DNA of 64,000 bases from DASPSM01 sp036008465 (lineage in GTDB: Bacteria; Planctomycetota; Planctomycetia; Planctomycetales; Planctomycetaceae). The stretch lies in the NCBI GenBank assembly GCA_036008465.1, contig DASYNP010000075.1:10105-74104 (forward strand), given 5' to 3'. Below the pieces are notes generated by a model. The model was given only the letters and a program-made list of their open reading frames with translations, was not told the origin of the DNA and did no database searches. Both the position numbers and the translations under genes were made by a program. Below, in pieces: positions 45,029 through 54,319 of this stretch; position 1 is the stretch's first letter; each line of letters starts with the position of its first letter.

Positions 45029-46468
45029 GTGTCGATTGGATTCTGCAACTCACTGCCTCGACGGGCCCTCGTGGTTGCGGTCGCGCTAGTCGCGATCCTG
45101 CCGGGGCTCGCCCGAGGCGCCGACAAAGCGGGCGAAGCGACCAAGAAACCGGCACCAGTCAGCTACTACCGGCACGTCCGTCCGATCCTCCAGCGTTCCT
45201 GCAGCGGCTGCCATCAGGCGGCCAAGCGCGGCGGCGGCCTGCTGCTGACCTCGTACGAGGGCCTCAAAAAAGGGGGCGAAGCGGGGCCCGGCTTTGTGGT
45301 CGGCAAACCCGACGATAGCACCATCGTTCAATACGTTTCGGGCGACAAGCCTGAGATGCCCAAGAGCGGTGAGAAGCTTAAGGCGGCCCAAGTCGATTTC
45401 ATTCGGCAGTGGATCGCGCAAGGGGCAAAAGACGACACCCCAGAGGGGGTCAAGGATCCCGTCACGGCGGAGAATCCCCCCAAGTACGCCAGCCCGCCGG
45501 TGATCGCCGCGCTGGCCTACTCTCCCGACAGCAGCCTGCTGGCGGTCTCCGGCTTCCACGAGATCCTGCTGCATCGGGCGGATGGCTCGAAGCTGGTGGG
45601 GCGGCTGATCGGCCGCGCCCAGCGGATTGAGTCGCTCGCTTTCTCGCCCGATGGCAAGGTCCTCGGGGCGGTCGGCGGGACGCCCGCCCTGTTGGGAGAA
45701 GCTCAGTTCTGGAACGTCGCGCAGAAAAAACTCACGTTGGCCCTGCCCGTCACGTACGACTCGCTCTACGGGGCGTCGTTCAACAACGACGGCAAGCTCT
45801 TCGCCTTCGGCGGGGCCGATAATCGGGCCCGGATCGTCCGCGTGGCCGACGGCAAGGAAGTGGTGCGGTTCGACGCCCACTCCGACTACGTGCTGGGAAC
45901 GACCTTTTCGCTCAAGCAGGATTACCTGATCACCGTCAGCCGCGACATGTCCATGAAGCTGATCGTGGTCGAGAACGGGCAGTTCGTCGACAACATCACG
46001 AGCATCACGCCCGGCGCGCTCAAAGGGGGACTGGTGGCCGTCGAGCGGCATCCGACGCGCGAGCAGGTGCTCACCGGCGGCGCCGACGGCGAGCCCAAGC
46101 TCTATCAGATCTTCCGCACGAAGACGCGGGTGATCGGCGACGACTTCAATCGCATCCGCGGTTACGAGCCGCTGCCCGGCCGCATTTTCAGTTTGCAGTT
46201 CAACAAGGACGGCAGCCAGTTCGTGGTCGGCGCAAGCACCGCCACGGGAGGCACCGCCCGCATCTATAGCACCGACGACGGCAAGCTGCTGCACGACCTG
46301 CCCAAAATCTCCGGACCTGTTTATGCCGTGGCCTTCCGCCCGGATGGCAAGCAAGTCGCCGTCGCCGGGTTTGAAGGAAAAGTTCGCCTGTACGACGCCG
46401 CCAGCGGCGCGCTGGTCAAAGAATTCCTGCCGGTTGACATCACGCCTGTTCAGACCGCCGCGCGATAA
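45029..46468 (+). CDS. Exported cytochrome c (PSCyt1-type) with WD40-like propeller
   Basis: The 479-residue protein has a signal peptide (ALVVAVALVAILPGLARG), then a planctomycete cytochrome-c domain. Its haem motif is CSGCH (Cys58-Cys61-His62) in YRHVRPILQRSCSGCHQAAKRGGGLLL. WD40-like blades follow, including AFSPDGKVLGAVGG and AFRPDGKQVAVAGFEGKVRLYD. The start is GTG with GAGG upstream. It is followed, 181 bp on, by the DUF1549/DUF1553 gene. PSCyt1-containing proteins and PSD1-type proteins are habitually neighbours in planctomycetes and are thought to act together outside the cytoplasm. Confidence 0.9.
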   Translation: MSIGFCNSLPRRALVVAVALVAILPGLARGADKAGEATKKPAPVSYYRHVRPILQRSCSGCHQAAKRGGGLLLTSYEGLKKGGEAGPGFVVGKPDDSTIVQYVSGDKPEMPKSGEKLKAAQVDFIRQWIAQGAKDDTPEGVKDPVTAENPPKYASPPVIAALAYSPDSSLLAVSGFHEILLHRADGSKLVGRLIGRAQRIESLAFSPDGKVLGAVGGTPALLGEAQFWNVAQKKLTLALPVTYDSLYGASFNNDGKLFAFGGADNRARIVRVADGKEVVRFDAHSDYVLGTTFSLKQDYLITVSRDMSMKLIVVENGQFVDNITSITPGALKGGLVAVERHPTREQVLTGGADGEPKLYQIFRTKTRVIGDDFNRIRGYEPLPGRIFSLQFNKDGSQFVVGASTATGGTARIYSTDDGKLLHDLPKISGPVYAVAFRPDGKQVAVAGFEGKVRLYDAASGALVKEFLPVDITPVQTAAR

Positions 46469-46471
46469 GAT

Positions 46472-46608
46472 CCCCCTCACCCCCGACCCCTCTCCCGCAA
46501 GGGGCGAGGGGGGAAAGAGTGTTGAGTTGGCACCAGTTACACAACAAAGTCTTGCGTGCAAATCTTCTCCCCTCTCCCCTCGCGGGAGAGGGGCTGGGGG
46601 TGAGGGGG
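46472..46608. repeat. CCCTCACCCC...CCTCTCCC inverted-repeat element
   Basis: Left arm CCCCCTCACCCCC (46472 on), right arm GGGGGTGAGGGGG (ending 46608), with CCCTCTCCCGC and GCGGGAGAGGG nested inside. It fills the gap between the two genes of the cytochrome/DUF1549 pair. Similar partial copies lie near 35985, 37862 and 63771. Confidence 0.85.
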
Positions 46609-46649
46609 CCTGCCGCCAGCCTCCCAGAATGGCGCGCGGAGAACGACAC

Positions 46650-49100
46650 ATGAGGACTTTTGTCGTACGCTCGATCGCAGTCGCCGCGATTGGATTCGCG
46701 CTGGGCAGCCTGGCCCAAGCGGCTGCTCCGACCGGACCGAAAAAATTCGCGTCGCTGGAAGTCTTCCCCAGCCGCCTCGAGTTAGGTTCGCTGCGCGACA
46801 GCCGCCGAGTCTTGGTGACGGCCGTTGGCCTAAGCGGTGTGCGGAAGGACGTCACCCACGAGGCCCGCTTCAAGTCGCAATCGGCGAATATCGCCGTCGA
46901 TGACGAAGGCTACATCGTTCCCAAGGCAAAGGGCGATGCCGAGCTATTGATCTCCGCGGCCGGTCTCGAAACGAAAATCCCCGTCCACGTTGCAGACGCC
47001 TCGCAGCAGCCGGTCGATTTCGTGCGCGAAGTGATCCCCGTGTTGGGCAAGGTCGGCTGCAACCAGGGAACTTGCCACGGATCGCAGGCCGGGCGGGCCG
47101 GATTCAAATTGTCGCTGCGCGGCTACGATCCGCTGTTCGATTACCGCGCCCTGGTCGACGATGTCTCGGGCCGGCGTTTCAACCGCGCGCTGCCGGCCCA
47201 AAGTTTGATGTTGCTCAAGCCCACGCAGGGCGTGCCCCACGAAGGGGGCTATCTGTTCAGCGAAGACTCTCGCAACTACAAGCTCTTGCACGAGTGGATC
47301 GCCGAAGGCTGCGTCTACAAGGACAGCCCCCGCGTGACGAAGCTCGAGGTTTTTCCCGCTACCCCGGTGCTGCAAAACGTCAAGGAGACGCAGCAACTCG
47401 TCGTGATCGCCCACTACCCCGACGGCGCCACGCGCGACGTGACTCGCGATGCCATCTTCGACACGAGCAACTTCGAGGTCGCCGTCGTCGGCAAGTCAGG
47501 ACAAGTGGAAGCCGTCCGTCGCGGTGAGGCCGCCGCGCTCGTGCGCTACGAGGGGCAATATGCCGTCGCTCCGGTGACCGTGATCGGCACCCGGGACGGT
47601 TACGCCTGGAAGCCGAGCCCCGCGTTCAACTTCGTTGACAAGCACGTCGACGAAAAACTCCAGAAAGTGAAGCTCTGGGCTTCCGATCTGTGTTCCGACG
47701 CGGAATTCCTGCGCCGCATTTCGCTCGACTTGATCGGCTTACCGCCGAGCCTCGAGCAGACGCGGGTCTTTTTGGCCGACGCGCGCGACTCCCGGACGAA
47801 GCGGCAGGCCAAGGTCGAGGAGCTGCTCGCCAGCTCCGCCTACGTCGACCATTGGACGCTCAAATGGAGCGACCTGTTGCTCAACAAGCGGAAATACGTC
47901 ACCGAAAAGGGCGTCTGGGCCTTCCGCAATTGGATCCGCCAGTCGCTCATGGCCGACAAGCCCTACGACAAGTTCGTCTACGACCTGATGACAGCCAGCG
48001 GCCACTCGCTCGAAAGTCCGGCATCGAACTACTACCGCATCGCTCGCGAGCCGGGCATCGTGATGGAGAACATGACCCAGGTCTTCCTGGGCATTCGCTT
48101 CAACTGCAACAAGTGCCACGACCATCCCTTCGAGCGCTGGACTCAGGAGCAGTATTACGAGCTGTCAGCGTACTTCTCGGCGGTGGGACGGGCGCCCGGC
48201 GCGTCGGCCGACGATGAGATCGTTTACACGCTGCGGGCTCCCGAAGCGGTCATCAATCCGCGGACCAACACGGCCGTAAACGCCTCTTTCCCGTTTCACT
48301 ACGCCGGGATGGACGTTGGCACGAAAGACCGCCGCACCGAGCTGGCCCGCTGGCTGACGTCGAAGGACAATCCCTACTTCGCCAAGAGCCTCGTCAACCG
48401 GTATTGGAGTTATTTCCTCGGGCGGGGAATTATCGACCCGGTCGACGACATCCGCGCGGGCAACCCGCCCTCCAATCCCGAGCTGCTCGACGCGCTGACG
48501 GCCGACTTTGTCGCGCACAACTTCGACCTGAAGCATCTCGTGCGAACGATCGTCGATTCGCATACCTATCAGCGAACCTATCGCACGAACGAGTGGAACA
48601 CCGACGACGCATCGAACTTCTCTCACACGTATCCACGACGGCTCACGGCCGAGGAGCTTTACGACGCTCTGATGGTCGCAAGCGGCTCGCCCTTTAACAT
48701 CCCCGGGGCACCGCTCGGATTTCGTGCGGCGCAGCTCCCGGATCCGCAGATTGACGTTGGCTTCCTCGACATGTTCGGCCGGGCGCCGCGCGAGTCGCCC
48801 TGCGAGTGCGAACGCACGAGCGCGGTCAGCCTTGGTCAGACGTTAAGCCTCATCAACGGACCAACGATCTCCGACGCAATCGCCAACCCCAACGGCTTGA
48901 TCGCCCGCCGGGTGGCCGAAGGGGCGAAGCCGAAAGCGCTCGTCGAAGACATCTATCTTTCCGTGCTGGGCCGCTTGCCGAGTCCCGACGAGTCCAAGAA
49001 GGCCGAGGCCTACCTGGCAGAAGTCAAGAAGCCAACCGAGTCGGCCCAAGACCTGATGTGGGCCCTGATCAACAGCCCGGGGTTCTTGTTCAACCGCTGA
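46650..49100 (+). CDS. DUF1549/DUF1553 (PSD-type) exported protein with Ig-like domains
   Basis: The 816-residue protein begins with a signal peptide (FVVRSIAVAAIGFALGSLAQAAA). Two Ig-like (BIG2-type) regions (SLEVFPSRLELGSLRDSRRVLVTA and KLEVFPATPVLQNVKETQQLVVIA) flank a Cys-rich segment (VGCNQGTCHGSQAG). DUF1549 follows with FLRRISLDLIGLPPS and FNCNKCHDHPFERWTQEQYY, and DUF1553 with RTELARWLTSKDNPYFAKSLVNRYWSYFLGRGI. GGAG lies eight bases before the ATG. The function is unknown. The usual DUF1501 partner gene is absent here. The preceding cytochrome c/WD40 gene is the probable functional partner. Confidence 0.92.
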   Translation: MRTFVVRSIAVAAIGFALGSLAQAAAPTGPKKFASLEVFPSRLELGSLRDSRRVLVTAVGLSGVRKDVTHEARFKSQSANIAVDDEGYIVPKAKGDAELLISAAGLETKIPVHVADASQQPVDFVREVIPVLGKVGCNQGTCHGSQAGRAGFKLSLRGYDPLFDYRALVDDVSGRRFNRALPAQSLMLLKPTQGVPHEGGYLFSEDSRNYKLLHEWIAEGCVYKDSPRVTKLEVFPATPVLQNVKETQQLVVIAHYPDGATRDVTRDAIFDTSNFEVAVVGKSGQVEAVRRGEAAALVRYEGQYAVAPVTVIGTRDGYAWKPSPAFNFVDKHVDEKLQKVKLWASDLCSDAEFLRRISLDLIGLPPSLEQTRVFLADARDSRTKRQAKVEELLASSAYVDHWTLKWSDLLLNKRKYVTEKGVWAFRNWIRQSLMADKPYDKFVYDLMTASGHSLESPASNYYRIAREPGIVMENMTQVFLGIRFNCNKCHDHPFERWTQEQYYELSAYFSAVGRAPGASADDEIVYTLRAPEAVINPRTNTAVNASFPFHYAGMDVGTKDRRTELARWLTSKDNPYFAKSLVNRYWSYFLGRGIIDPVDDIRAGNPPSNPELLDALTADFVAHNFDLKHLVRTIVDSHTYQRTYRTNEWNTDDASNFSHTYPRRLTAEELYDALMVASGSPFNIPGAPLGFRAAQLPDPQIDVGFLDMFGRAPRESPCECERTSAVSLGQTLSLINGPTISDAIANPNGLIARRVAEGAKPKALVEDIYLSVLGRLPSPDESKKAEAYLAEVKKPTESAQDLMWALINSPGFLFNR

Positions 49101-49173
49101 ACGGGTATCGACGCCGGCGAGCCTGAGGCGTAAGCCCCAGGGTGCTTGAATGCGCCGATGGTAAGCAGCCCGA

Positions 49174-50409
49174 TCAAAGGTAAGACAGCCATCCCCCGGG
49201 ATGGCGCGCCTTCACTCCCGCGAACCAACGGCAGGGTAGATAAAGGACAGCCAGCACCACCACCCAGGCGACGTAGATGCCCGGGAGACTCAGCGACCAG
49301 CCCTCGGGTGCCGGCCCGAGAGCCGCCGCCGAAAACATCCAAGCGACCGGCAGTCCGCGCATCAGGCCCGCCAGCACGGCGAGCCCGTGGATGACGTACC
49401 ACTGCAAGAGGTAATAAAAGAGCGGCACGCGGCCGAAGGTCACGACGGCGCGGCCGAGCGGGCCGCGGATGACCACGCGGTCCAACACCGCTAGGGCCGC
49501 GATCGCCGGACCGAGCGTCATCAGCACGAAGAGCAACGAAGGGGGTTGCTTCGTGCAGTTGATGAATGAGAGCCCGGTCAAGAGCGGCGTGGCCTGCGTT
49601 GTCCACGGGCGCGGGTCGACGGACACGCCCCACGCCCGCAGGATCACGAACGCGGCGATCATGGCGACGCCCGTGACCCACATCACCCGCCGCCTCAGCC
49701 CCGGCTCGAGCCGAATGACCTCCCCGAACCCGTAGCCCGCGGCGACCACTCCCAGCCACGGCAGCAGCGGGTAGCCGACGAGCACATTTATGCCACCGGG
49801 CAGCGGCAACAACCCGGGTCGCAGCAGAAGCGTGGCGTCCGCCTGCAGCACGGAGGCCCCCTCGCTCGGCAACAATCCGCTGGCCAACCCGTGCGTCGCG
49901 ATCAAGAGCATGCCGAGCGCCCCGACCACCCGGCTCGGCAAGAAGATCAGCCCCGCCAGCACAACGAACGAGGCTCCGATCGACCACAAGACTGTCAAAA
50001 TCACCGGGGCGGACACGGGGTCGAAAAAGAGCCCGAGTCGGACGATCGTCAGTTCGAGAAAGATCAACCAGATTCCGCGCGAAGCGAGAAACGCCGCGAG
50101 GTCCCGCCGCGACCTGCCTCGGGAGCCCGCCAGATAGGCGCCCGTCCCCGCGAGGAAGGCGAAAACCGGGGCGCAGAAGTGCGTCACCCAGCGTGTCAGG
50201 AACAGGGCCGCGCTCACTCGGGACAGGTCTGTAGGGTCGATCGACGCGTCGCCGAAGTAGTCACGCGTGTGATCAAGCACCATCAAGACCATCACCGCCC
50301 CGCGGAGGACGTCGACAGCGTCGACGCGTCGGGCCGGCGGCGAGAGCGATCGCGCTGGCGCCATGGGGGAAGCTTCGTGGTCCGGCAACACGGCCGGCTT
50401 AATCGACAT
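49174..50409 (-). CDS. DUF1624-like membrane acyltransferase (heparan-alpha-glucosaminide N-acetyltransferase type)
   Basis: The 411-residue integral membrane protein has about ten hydrophobic helices. It opens with VDAVDVLRGAVMVLMVLDHTRDYF, the typical N-terminal motif of DUF1624 proteins, with an Arg-Gly pair and DH after the first helix. Human HGSNAT is the best-known relative and transfers acetyl groups to glycans from the cytosolic side. The precise role in bacteria is unknown. GAGG lies six bases before the ATG. The gene is monocistronic; a hairpin-like repeat (GCCTGAGGCGTAAGCCCCAGGG) lies downstream near 49120. Confidence 0.85.
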   Translation of the reverse strand: MSIKPAVLPDHEASPMAPARSLSPPARRVDAVDVLRGAVMVLMVLDHTRDYFGDASIDPTDLSRVSAALFLTRWVTHFCAPVFAFLAGTGAYLAGSRGRSRRDLAAFLASRGIWLIFLELTIVRLGLFFDPVSAPVILTVLWSIGASFVVLAGLIFLPSRVVGALGMLLIATHGLASGLLPSEGASVLQADATLLLRPGLLPLPGGINVLVGYPLLPWLGVVAAGYGFGEVIRLEPGLRRRVMWVTGVAMIAAFVILRAWGVSVDPRPWTTQATPLLTGLSFINCTKQPPSLLFVLMTLGPAIAALAVLDRVVIRGPLGRAVVTFGRVPLFYYLLQWYVIHGLAVLAGLMRGLPVAWMFSAAALGPAPEGWSLSLPGIYVAWVVVLAVLYLPCRWFAGVKARHPGGWLSYL

Positions 50410-50626
50410 GACAGGCCTCGTTGCTCGTGATGCTACCTGAGCATCATGGCACCGGCCAGCGGCGCGACCTTTGCTCAGGTCGAACTCCGGAAAGCCAACT
50501 TCTAGATCATTGCCTCAGCCGAGGTCGCCGCTACCGTTCGAAGGTCGCGAGCGCTGAACGGCTCGCTGTGCCGCGGATTACCATTGAGCGAGCTGACGGC
50601 CCTCTGTTCACAAACGGGAGTTCAAC

Positions 50627-51022
50627 ATGGACATTAAGCGCTGCGGCTCACAGCAATCCGGCAAAGGCCCGGCCGATTGGTTTACGGGCACGGTCCGGAT
50701 CGATCCCTTGTTTCAACCCAACGCTCCGGCCCGCGCTGGCGGCGCCAGCGTCACGTTCGAGCCCGGCGCTCGCACGGCGTGGCACACCCACCCACTGGGC
50801 CAGACCTTGATCGTGACGTTCGGCTGCGGCCGAGCGCAGCGCTGGGGAGGCCCAATCGAGGAGATTCGGCCCGGTGACGTGATCTGGTTCCCGCCGGGTG
50901 AAAAGCACTGGCATGGCGCCGCGCCAACCACAGCCGTGACGCACGTCGCGATTCAGGAACAGCTCGACGGCAAATTCGTCGACTGGATGGAAAAGGTCAG
51001 CGACGAACAGTACCAGGCCTGA
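50627..51022 (+). CDS. Cupin-domain protein
   Basis: The 131-residue beta-barrel protein carries both cupin motifs. The first is AWHTHPLGQTLIVTFGCG and the second is GDVIWFPPGEKHWHGAAP. His52, His54, His95 and the glutamine or acidic residues form the usual metal site. This variant, with WFTGTVRIDPLF at its start, resembles the cupin group associated with carboxymuconolactone decarboxylases. GGGAG lies seven bases before the ATG. It lies 35 bp before an aldo/keto reductase on the same strand and is probably co-transcribed with it; this cupin-AKR pairing is common in bacteria. Confidence 0.88.
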   Translation: MDIKRCGSQQSGKGPADWFTGTVRIDPLFQPNAPARAGGASVTFEPGARTAWHTHPLGQTLIVTFGCGRAQRWGGPIEEIRPGDVIWFPPGEKHWHGAAPTTAVTHVAIQEQLDGKFVDWMEKVSDEQYQA

Positions 51023-51057
51023 TGCAGAAGCAGATCGAACCTCGAAGGAGAAACAAA

Positions 51058-52056
51058 ATGCAAAAGCGAAAACTCGGAAAGAGCAACCTGGAAGTCTCGG
51101 CCCTCGGTCTGGGCTGCATGGGAATGAGCTTTTCCTACGGCCCGCCCAAAGACAAGCAGGAGATGATCTCGCTTCTTCGCGCGGCCGTCGATCGCGGCAT
51201 CACGTTCTTCGACACCGCCGAGGTGTACGGTCCCTTCACGAACGAAGAGCTCGTCGGCGAGGCCCTCGCTCCTCTCCGCAAGCAGGTGGTGATCGCCACC
51301 AAGTTCGGATTCGACTTGAGCGGCAGCGATACGCGGCCAGGGGCGGCAGGCCTCAACAGTCAGCCTGCGCACATCAAGCAGGCGGTCGAGGGCTCGCTCA
51401 AGCGACTCAAGGTCGAAACGATCGACTTGCTCTATCAGCACCGGGTCGACCCCGACGTGCCGATCGAGGACGTGGCGGGAACGGTGAAGGAACTGATCAA
51501 GGCCGGCAAGGTCAAGCACTTCGGCCTCTCTGAAGCAGGAGTGCAAACCATCCGTCGCGCTCACGCCGTCCAGCCGGTCACGGCGCTTCAGAATGAATAT
51601 TCGCTGTGGTGGAAGCGGCCCGAGGCAGAGGTGATCCCGACCCTCGAGGAACTGGGCATCGGCCTCGTCGCCTACAGTCCTCTCGGCAAGGGCTTCCTCA
51701 CGGGCAAGATCGACGAGGCGACAACCTTCGACAGCTCGGACTTTCGCAGCACCCTCCCCCGCTTCACGCCGGAGGCGATCAAGACGAACCAGGCCCTGGT
51801 CGATTTGCTTGGCCAAATCGCAAAGCGGAAGAAAGCGACCCCCGCCCAGATCGCGCTCGCGTGGCTCTTGGCCCAGAAACCGTGGATTGTTCCGATCCCA
51901 GGCACCACGAAGCTGAATCGCTTGGACGAAAATATCGGGGCACTTGCTGTCGAGCTCACGCCAGACGATCTGGGTGAAATTCAGAGCGCGGCCTCCAAGA
52001 TCACGGTGCAGGGGGCGCGCTACCCAGAGAAGCTGGAGCAAATGACCGGTCGCTGA
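51058..52056 (+). CDS. Aldo/keto reductase (YakC/AKR13-like)
   Basis: The 332-residue enzyme has the AKR catalytic set Asp52, Tyr57, Lys82 and His128. It carries the LGLGCMGMS start, LKRLKVETIDLLYQHRVDPDVPIE, and the C-terminal NADPH-binding motif IPGTTKLNRLDENIGA. It resembles the AKR13 branch. AAGGAG lies just upstream of ATG 51058; the earlier ATG at 51022 overlaps the cupin stop and is unlikely. It forms a pair with the cupin. Confidence 0.92.
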   Translation: MQKRKLGKSNLEVSALGLGCMGMSFSYGPPKDKQEMISLLRAAVDRGITFFDTAEVYGPFTNEELVGEALAPLRKQVVIATKFGFDLSGSDTRPGAAGLNSQPAHIKQAVEGSLKRLKVETIDLLYQHRVDPDVPIEDVAGTVKELIKAGKVKHFGLSEAGVQTIRRAHAVQPVTALQNEYSLWWKRPEAEVIPTLEELGIGLVAYSPLGKGFLTGKIDEATTFDSSDFRSTLPRFTPEAIKTNQALVDLLGQIAKRKKATPAQIALAWLLAQKPWIVPIPGTTKLNRLDENIGALAVELTPDDLGEIQSAASKITVQGARYPEKLEQMTGR

Positions 52057-52130
52057 GCCACGATGACGACGCTCCCGTGCTCATGTCGTCGCGGCGGCCG
52101 GAACTATGTCACCGGTGCACCGAAAATATC

Positions 52131-53195
52131 TCAGGATCGCGTCAATTTTCGGCCGTAGTCGTTGCTCGGGTCGCGAATGATCGTGTGGATATGATGTGTG
52201 CCCCTCTGCGGGGCGTACTCGATCACGAGCGTCGGGCCTTGGATCCGAAAGTAAGCGGCACTCCCGTTGGTCGTCGGCCCGTACCAGGCGAAATATGTTT
52301 TGTCGATTTGCGCTTTGAGCGTGGCCATCCGCCTGGCAGACGCTTCGTTGGGCAGGATCTCGACCCAGGCGCCGATCAGCTCCAAAAGCGTGGCCCGCTG
52401 AAGTTCCTTGAGCGACGCGCAGTTGAGTCCCTCGGGCTGAATTGTCTGGCCATCGTGACCCGGCCCCAGCCGAAGATCCCTCGGCCGATTGCCGAGGACG
52501 GCCTGCTTTCGTTGCTCGTCATCGAGCATGTTGACGAGCTTGAATGCCAGGTCGTTTTCTGCCCCCAGCGGCCGCACCGTCGCGCCATTTCGGGTGAAGG
52601 AGTCGGGTTGCGCGCCGGTGTGGGTCGGCGTCAACACGGTCTCCTTCCCGACGATGGTCACATTGATTCCCAAGTGATGCCCGCCGAATTGCACCATCCA
52701 CGGCTTGGTCGCCGAGGGCTTGCCGAACAGGGCGAAATAATAGTTGTCGCTGCCGAAGCGCATCCGATTGCCGCCCTCCTGCGCGAGCTGGTCGTCGCCG
52801 TTCATGATGTCGACGACTTTCTGAAAGCCCTGCTTGCTGAGCACCGCCGCAAGAGCATCCAGTGCGGCGGTCCGTTGACGTGGGCTGAGTTCGCCCAACC
52901 GCACGCCATTGCGAGGCACCATCGTCACCGGCAAGTTGGACCACGACGGCTTCTTGGCGCTGTCGAACTCGAGCAGGGCCCTTTCGCGCTCTGGCCCGTC
53001 CAGTGTGTCCAGAAACGCGTTCGCCTTCGCAACGGCGTTGGCGATCACTTGATCGTCGCCCGTCGAGTCGCGGGAGAAATAGACAGACAAGGCGATCAGC
53101 ACGACGCAGGCGAGTGCAGACGTCAACCGCGTTCTCGTTGAGCGACTTCGGCCCGTTCGGGCCCGTAATCGTCCCAGCAGCTGGATCGCGCTCAT
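52131..53195 (-). CDS. DUF3500 protein, membrane-anchored or exported
   Basis: This 354-residue protein has an N-terminal hydrophobic segment (LTSALACVVLIALSVYF) after a basic start. DUF3500 follows. Typical parts are QRTAALDALAAVLSKQGFQKVVDIMNGDD, the segment GGHHLGINVTIVG, and the C-terminal WYGPTTNGSAAYFRIQGPTLVIEYAPQ with HHIHTIIRDPSNDYG at the end. The family is common in planctomycetes and has no known function; the conserved histidines are suggestive of a metal or enzymatic role. It is alone, convergent with the AKR gene. Confidence 0.88.
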   Translation of the reverse strand: MSAIQLLGRLRARTGRSRSTRTRLTSALACVVLIALSVYFSRDSTGDDQVIANAVAKANAFLDTLDGPERERALLEFDSAKKPSWSNLPVTMVPRNGVRLGELSPRQRTAALDALAAVLSKQGFQKVVDIMNGDDQLAQEGGNRMRFGSDNYYFALFGKPSATKPWMVQFGGHHLGINVTIVGKETVLTPTHTGAQPDSFTRNGATVRPLGAENDLAFKLVNMLDDEQRKQAVLGNRPRDLRLGPGHDGQTIQPEGLNCASLKELQRATLLELIGAWVEILPNEASARRMATLKAQIDKTYFAWYGPTTNGSAAYFRIQGPTLVIEYAPQRGTHHIHTIIRDPSNDYGRKLTRS

Positions 53196-53479
53196 GAGAG
53201 TTCTTCGAAGAGGAGTAGGGGCGGAAGGTCATCGCAGCTGTGACTCCCGCGCAGGCATCACCCGCAGTGTCCCAATCCCTCAGCCGCTTCGTCAAGTTTC
53301 ATGCGGTCATCGGGATTCGTCTTACATTTGGCATGTCGCGCGCCAAATTGCAGGAGCAGAAGTCGCGAGGACACGCCCGCACAAATTGACGAGCTCGCGG
53401 CTCAAAGCGTATCGTTCTGGGCGACTTATTCGCGGACCGCTGAACGCCGGCTCTGTGCGTTATTCCCTGGGGACGAAGC

Positions 53480-53926
53480 ATGATCTCACGAGCAGAATTG
53501 ACCTCGCGAATGCTGGATGCGAAGCGCACCAAGAAACTGACCTTCGACTCTCTGGCCAAAGCGATCCAGCGACATCCGGTTTGGACGGCGGCCGCGTTAT
53601 ACGGGCAGGCCACCTGCTCCGCCGAAGAAGCCGGCACCCTGCTCTCTCTGTTGGGCCTTGATGACGAATTTGCCCCAGTGCTTCAAGAGCCGCCGCTCAA
53701 AGGGTCGCTCGAGCAACAAGTCCCGGTCGATCCACTCATTTACCGCTTCCACGAGATCACCCAGGTTTATGGCACGGCGATCAAAGCCGTGATCCACGAA
53801 CTGTTCGGCGACGGCATCATGAGTGCCATCGATTTCGAGATCGACATTCAGAGGCAATCGGATCCCAAAGGGGATCGGGTCGTCGTCACCTACAACGGGA
53901 AGTTTCTTCCCTACCGAAAGTGGTGA
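53480..53926 (+). CDS. cynS: Cyanate hydratase (cyanase)
   Basis: The 148-residue enzyme matches cyanase along its whole length. The N-terminal helical domain is KKLTFDSLAKAIQRHPVWTAAALYGQATCSAEEA. The catalytic core has Arg89, Glu92 and Ser115 in YRFHEITQVYGTAIKAVIHELFGDGIMSAIDF, and the end is GKFLPYRKW. It converts cyanate and bicarbonate to ammonia and CO2. No carbonic anhydrase, cyanate transporter or CynR regulator gene is next to it, so its regulation is not evident. Confidence 0.97.
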   Translation: MISRAELTSRMLDAKRTKKLTFDSLAKAIQRHPVWTAAALYGQATCSAEEAGTLLSLLGLDDEFAPVLQEPPLKGSLEQQVPVDPLIYRFHEITQVYGTAIKAVIHELFGDGIMSAIDFEIDIQRQSDPKGDRVVVTYNGKFLPYRKW

Positions 53927-54319
53927 GGCATTCGCTCGGCTTCCACCGTGGGCGAGAGCGGGCGCCAACGAATCACGCAACGGACAAAGTCGACATCCCC
54001 GCCGGTCGCGACGCTGACATTCCTGTCGTCGCGCCGCATTCTGCGAGTGCGTCCCAGCTCGGGCTCCGCGATACGCCAATTATTAAGATGCGCGGGACCC
54101 ATTGCGCGCTTTCAGGAGTGACTTCACTGCGACGCCGCCGCACCAGTCTGGGAAGAATTTTCAATTCAGGAGAGATGGGAAAGATTTTAGGTTGATTGCA
54201 GGACCTCGTGGGGCAATAATGATCGCCGCTCGAAGCCGCTTTGCCCCAAAAAGCATTGCGGTACCCCCCTTTGCGAGTCAGTGCTTCCCCATTGGATCGG
54301 CGTAGATAGGGCCAGTGCA
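53927..54319. other. 393-bp region between cynS and the Ig-repeat gene
   Basis: No gene is seen in it. A GTG at 54281 in frame with the Ig protein gives a longer alternative start. GGAGAGATGGGAAAGATTTTAGG near 54170 is an AT-richer, promoter-like area. Confidence 0.45.
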
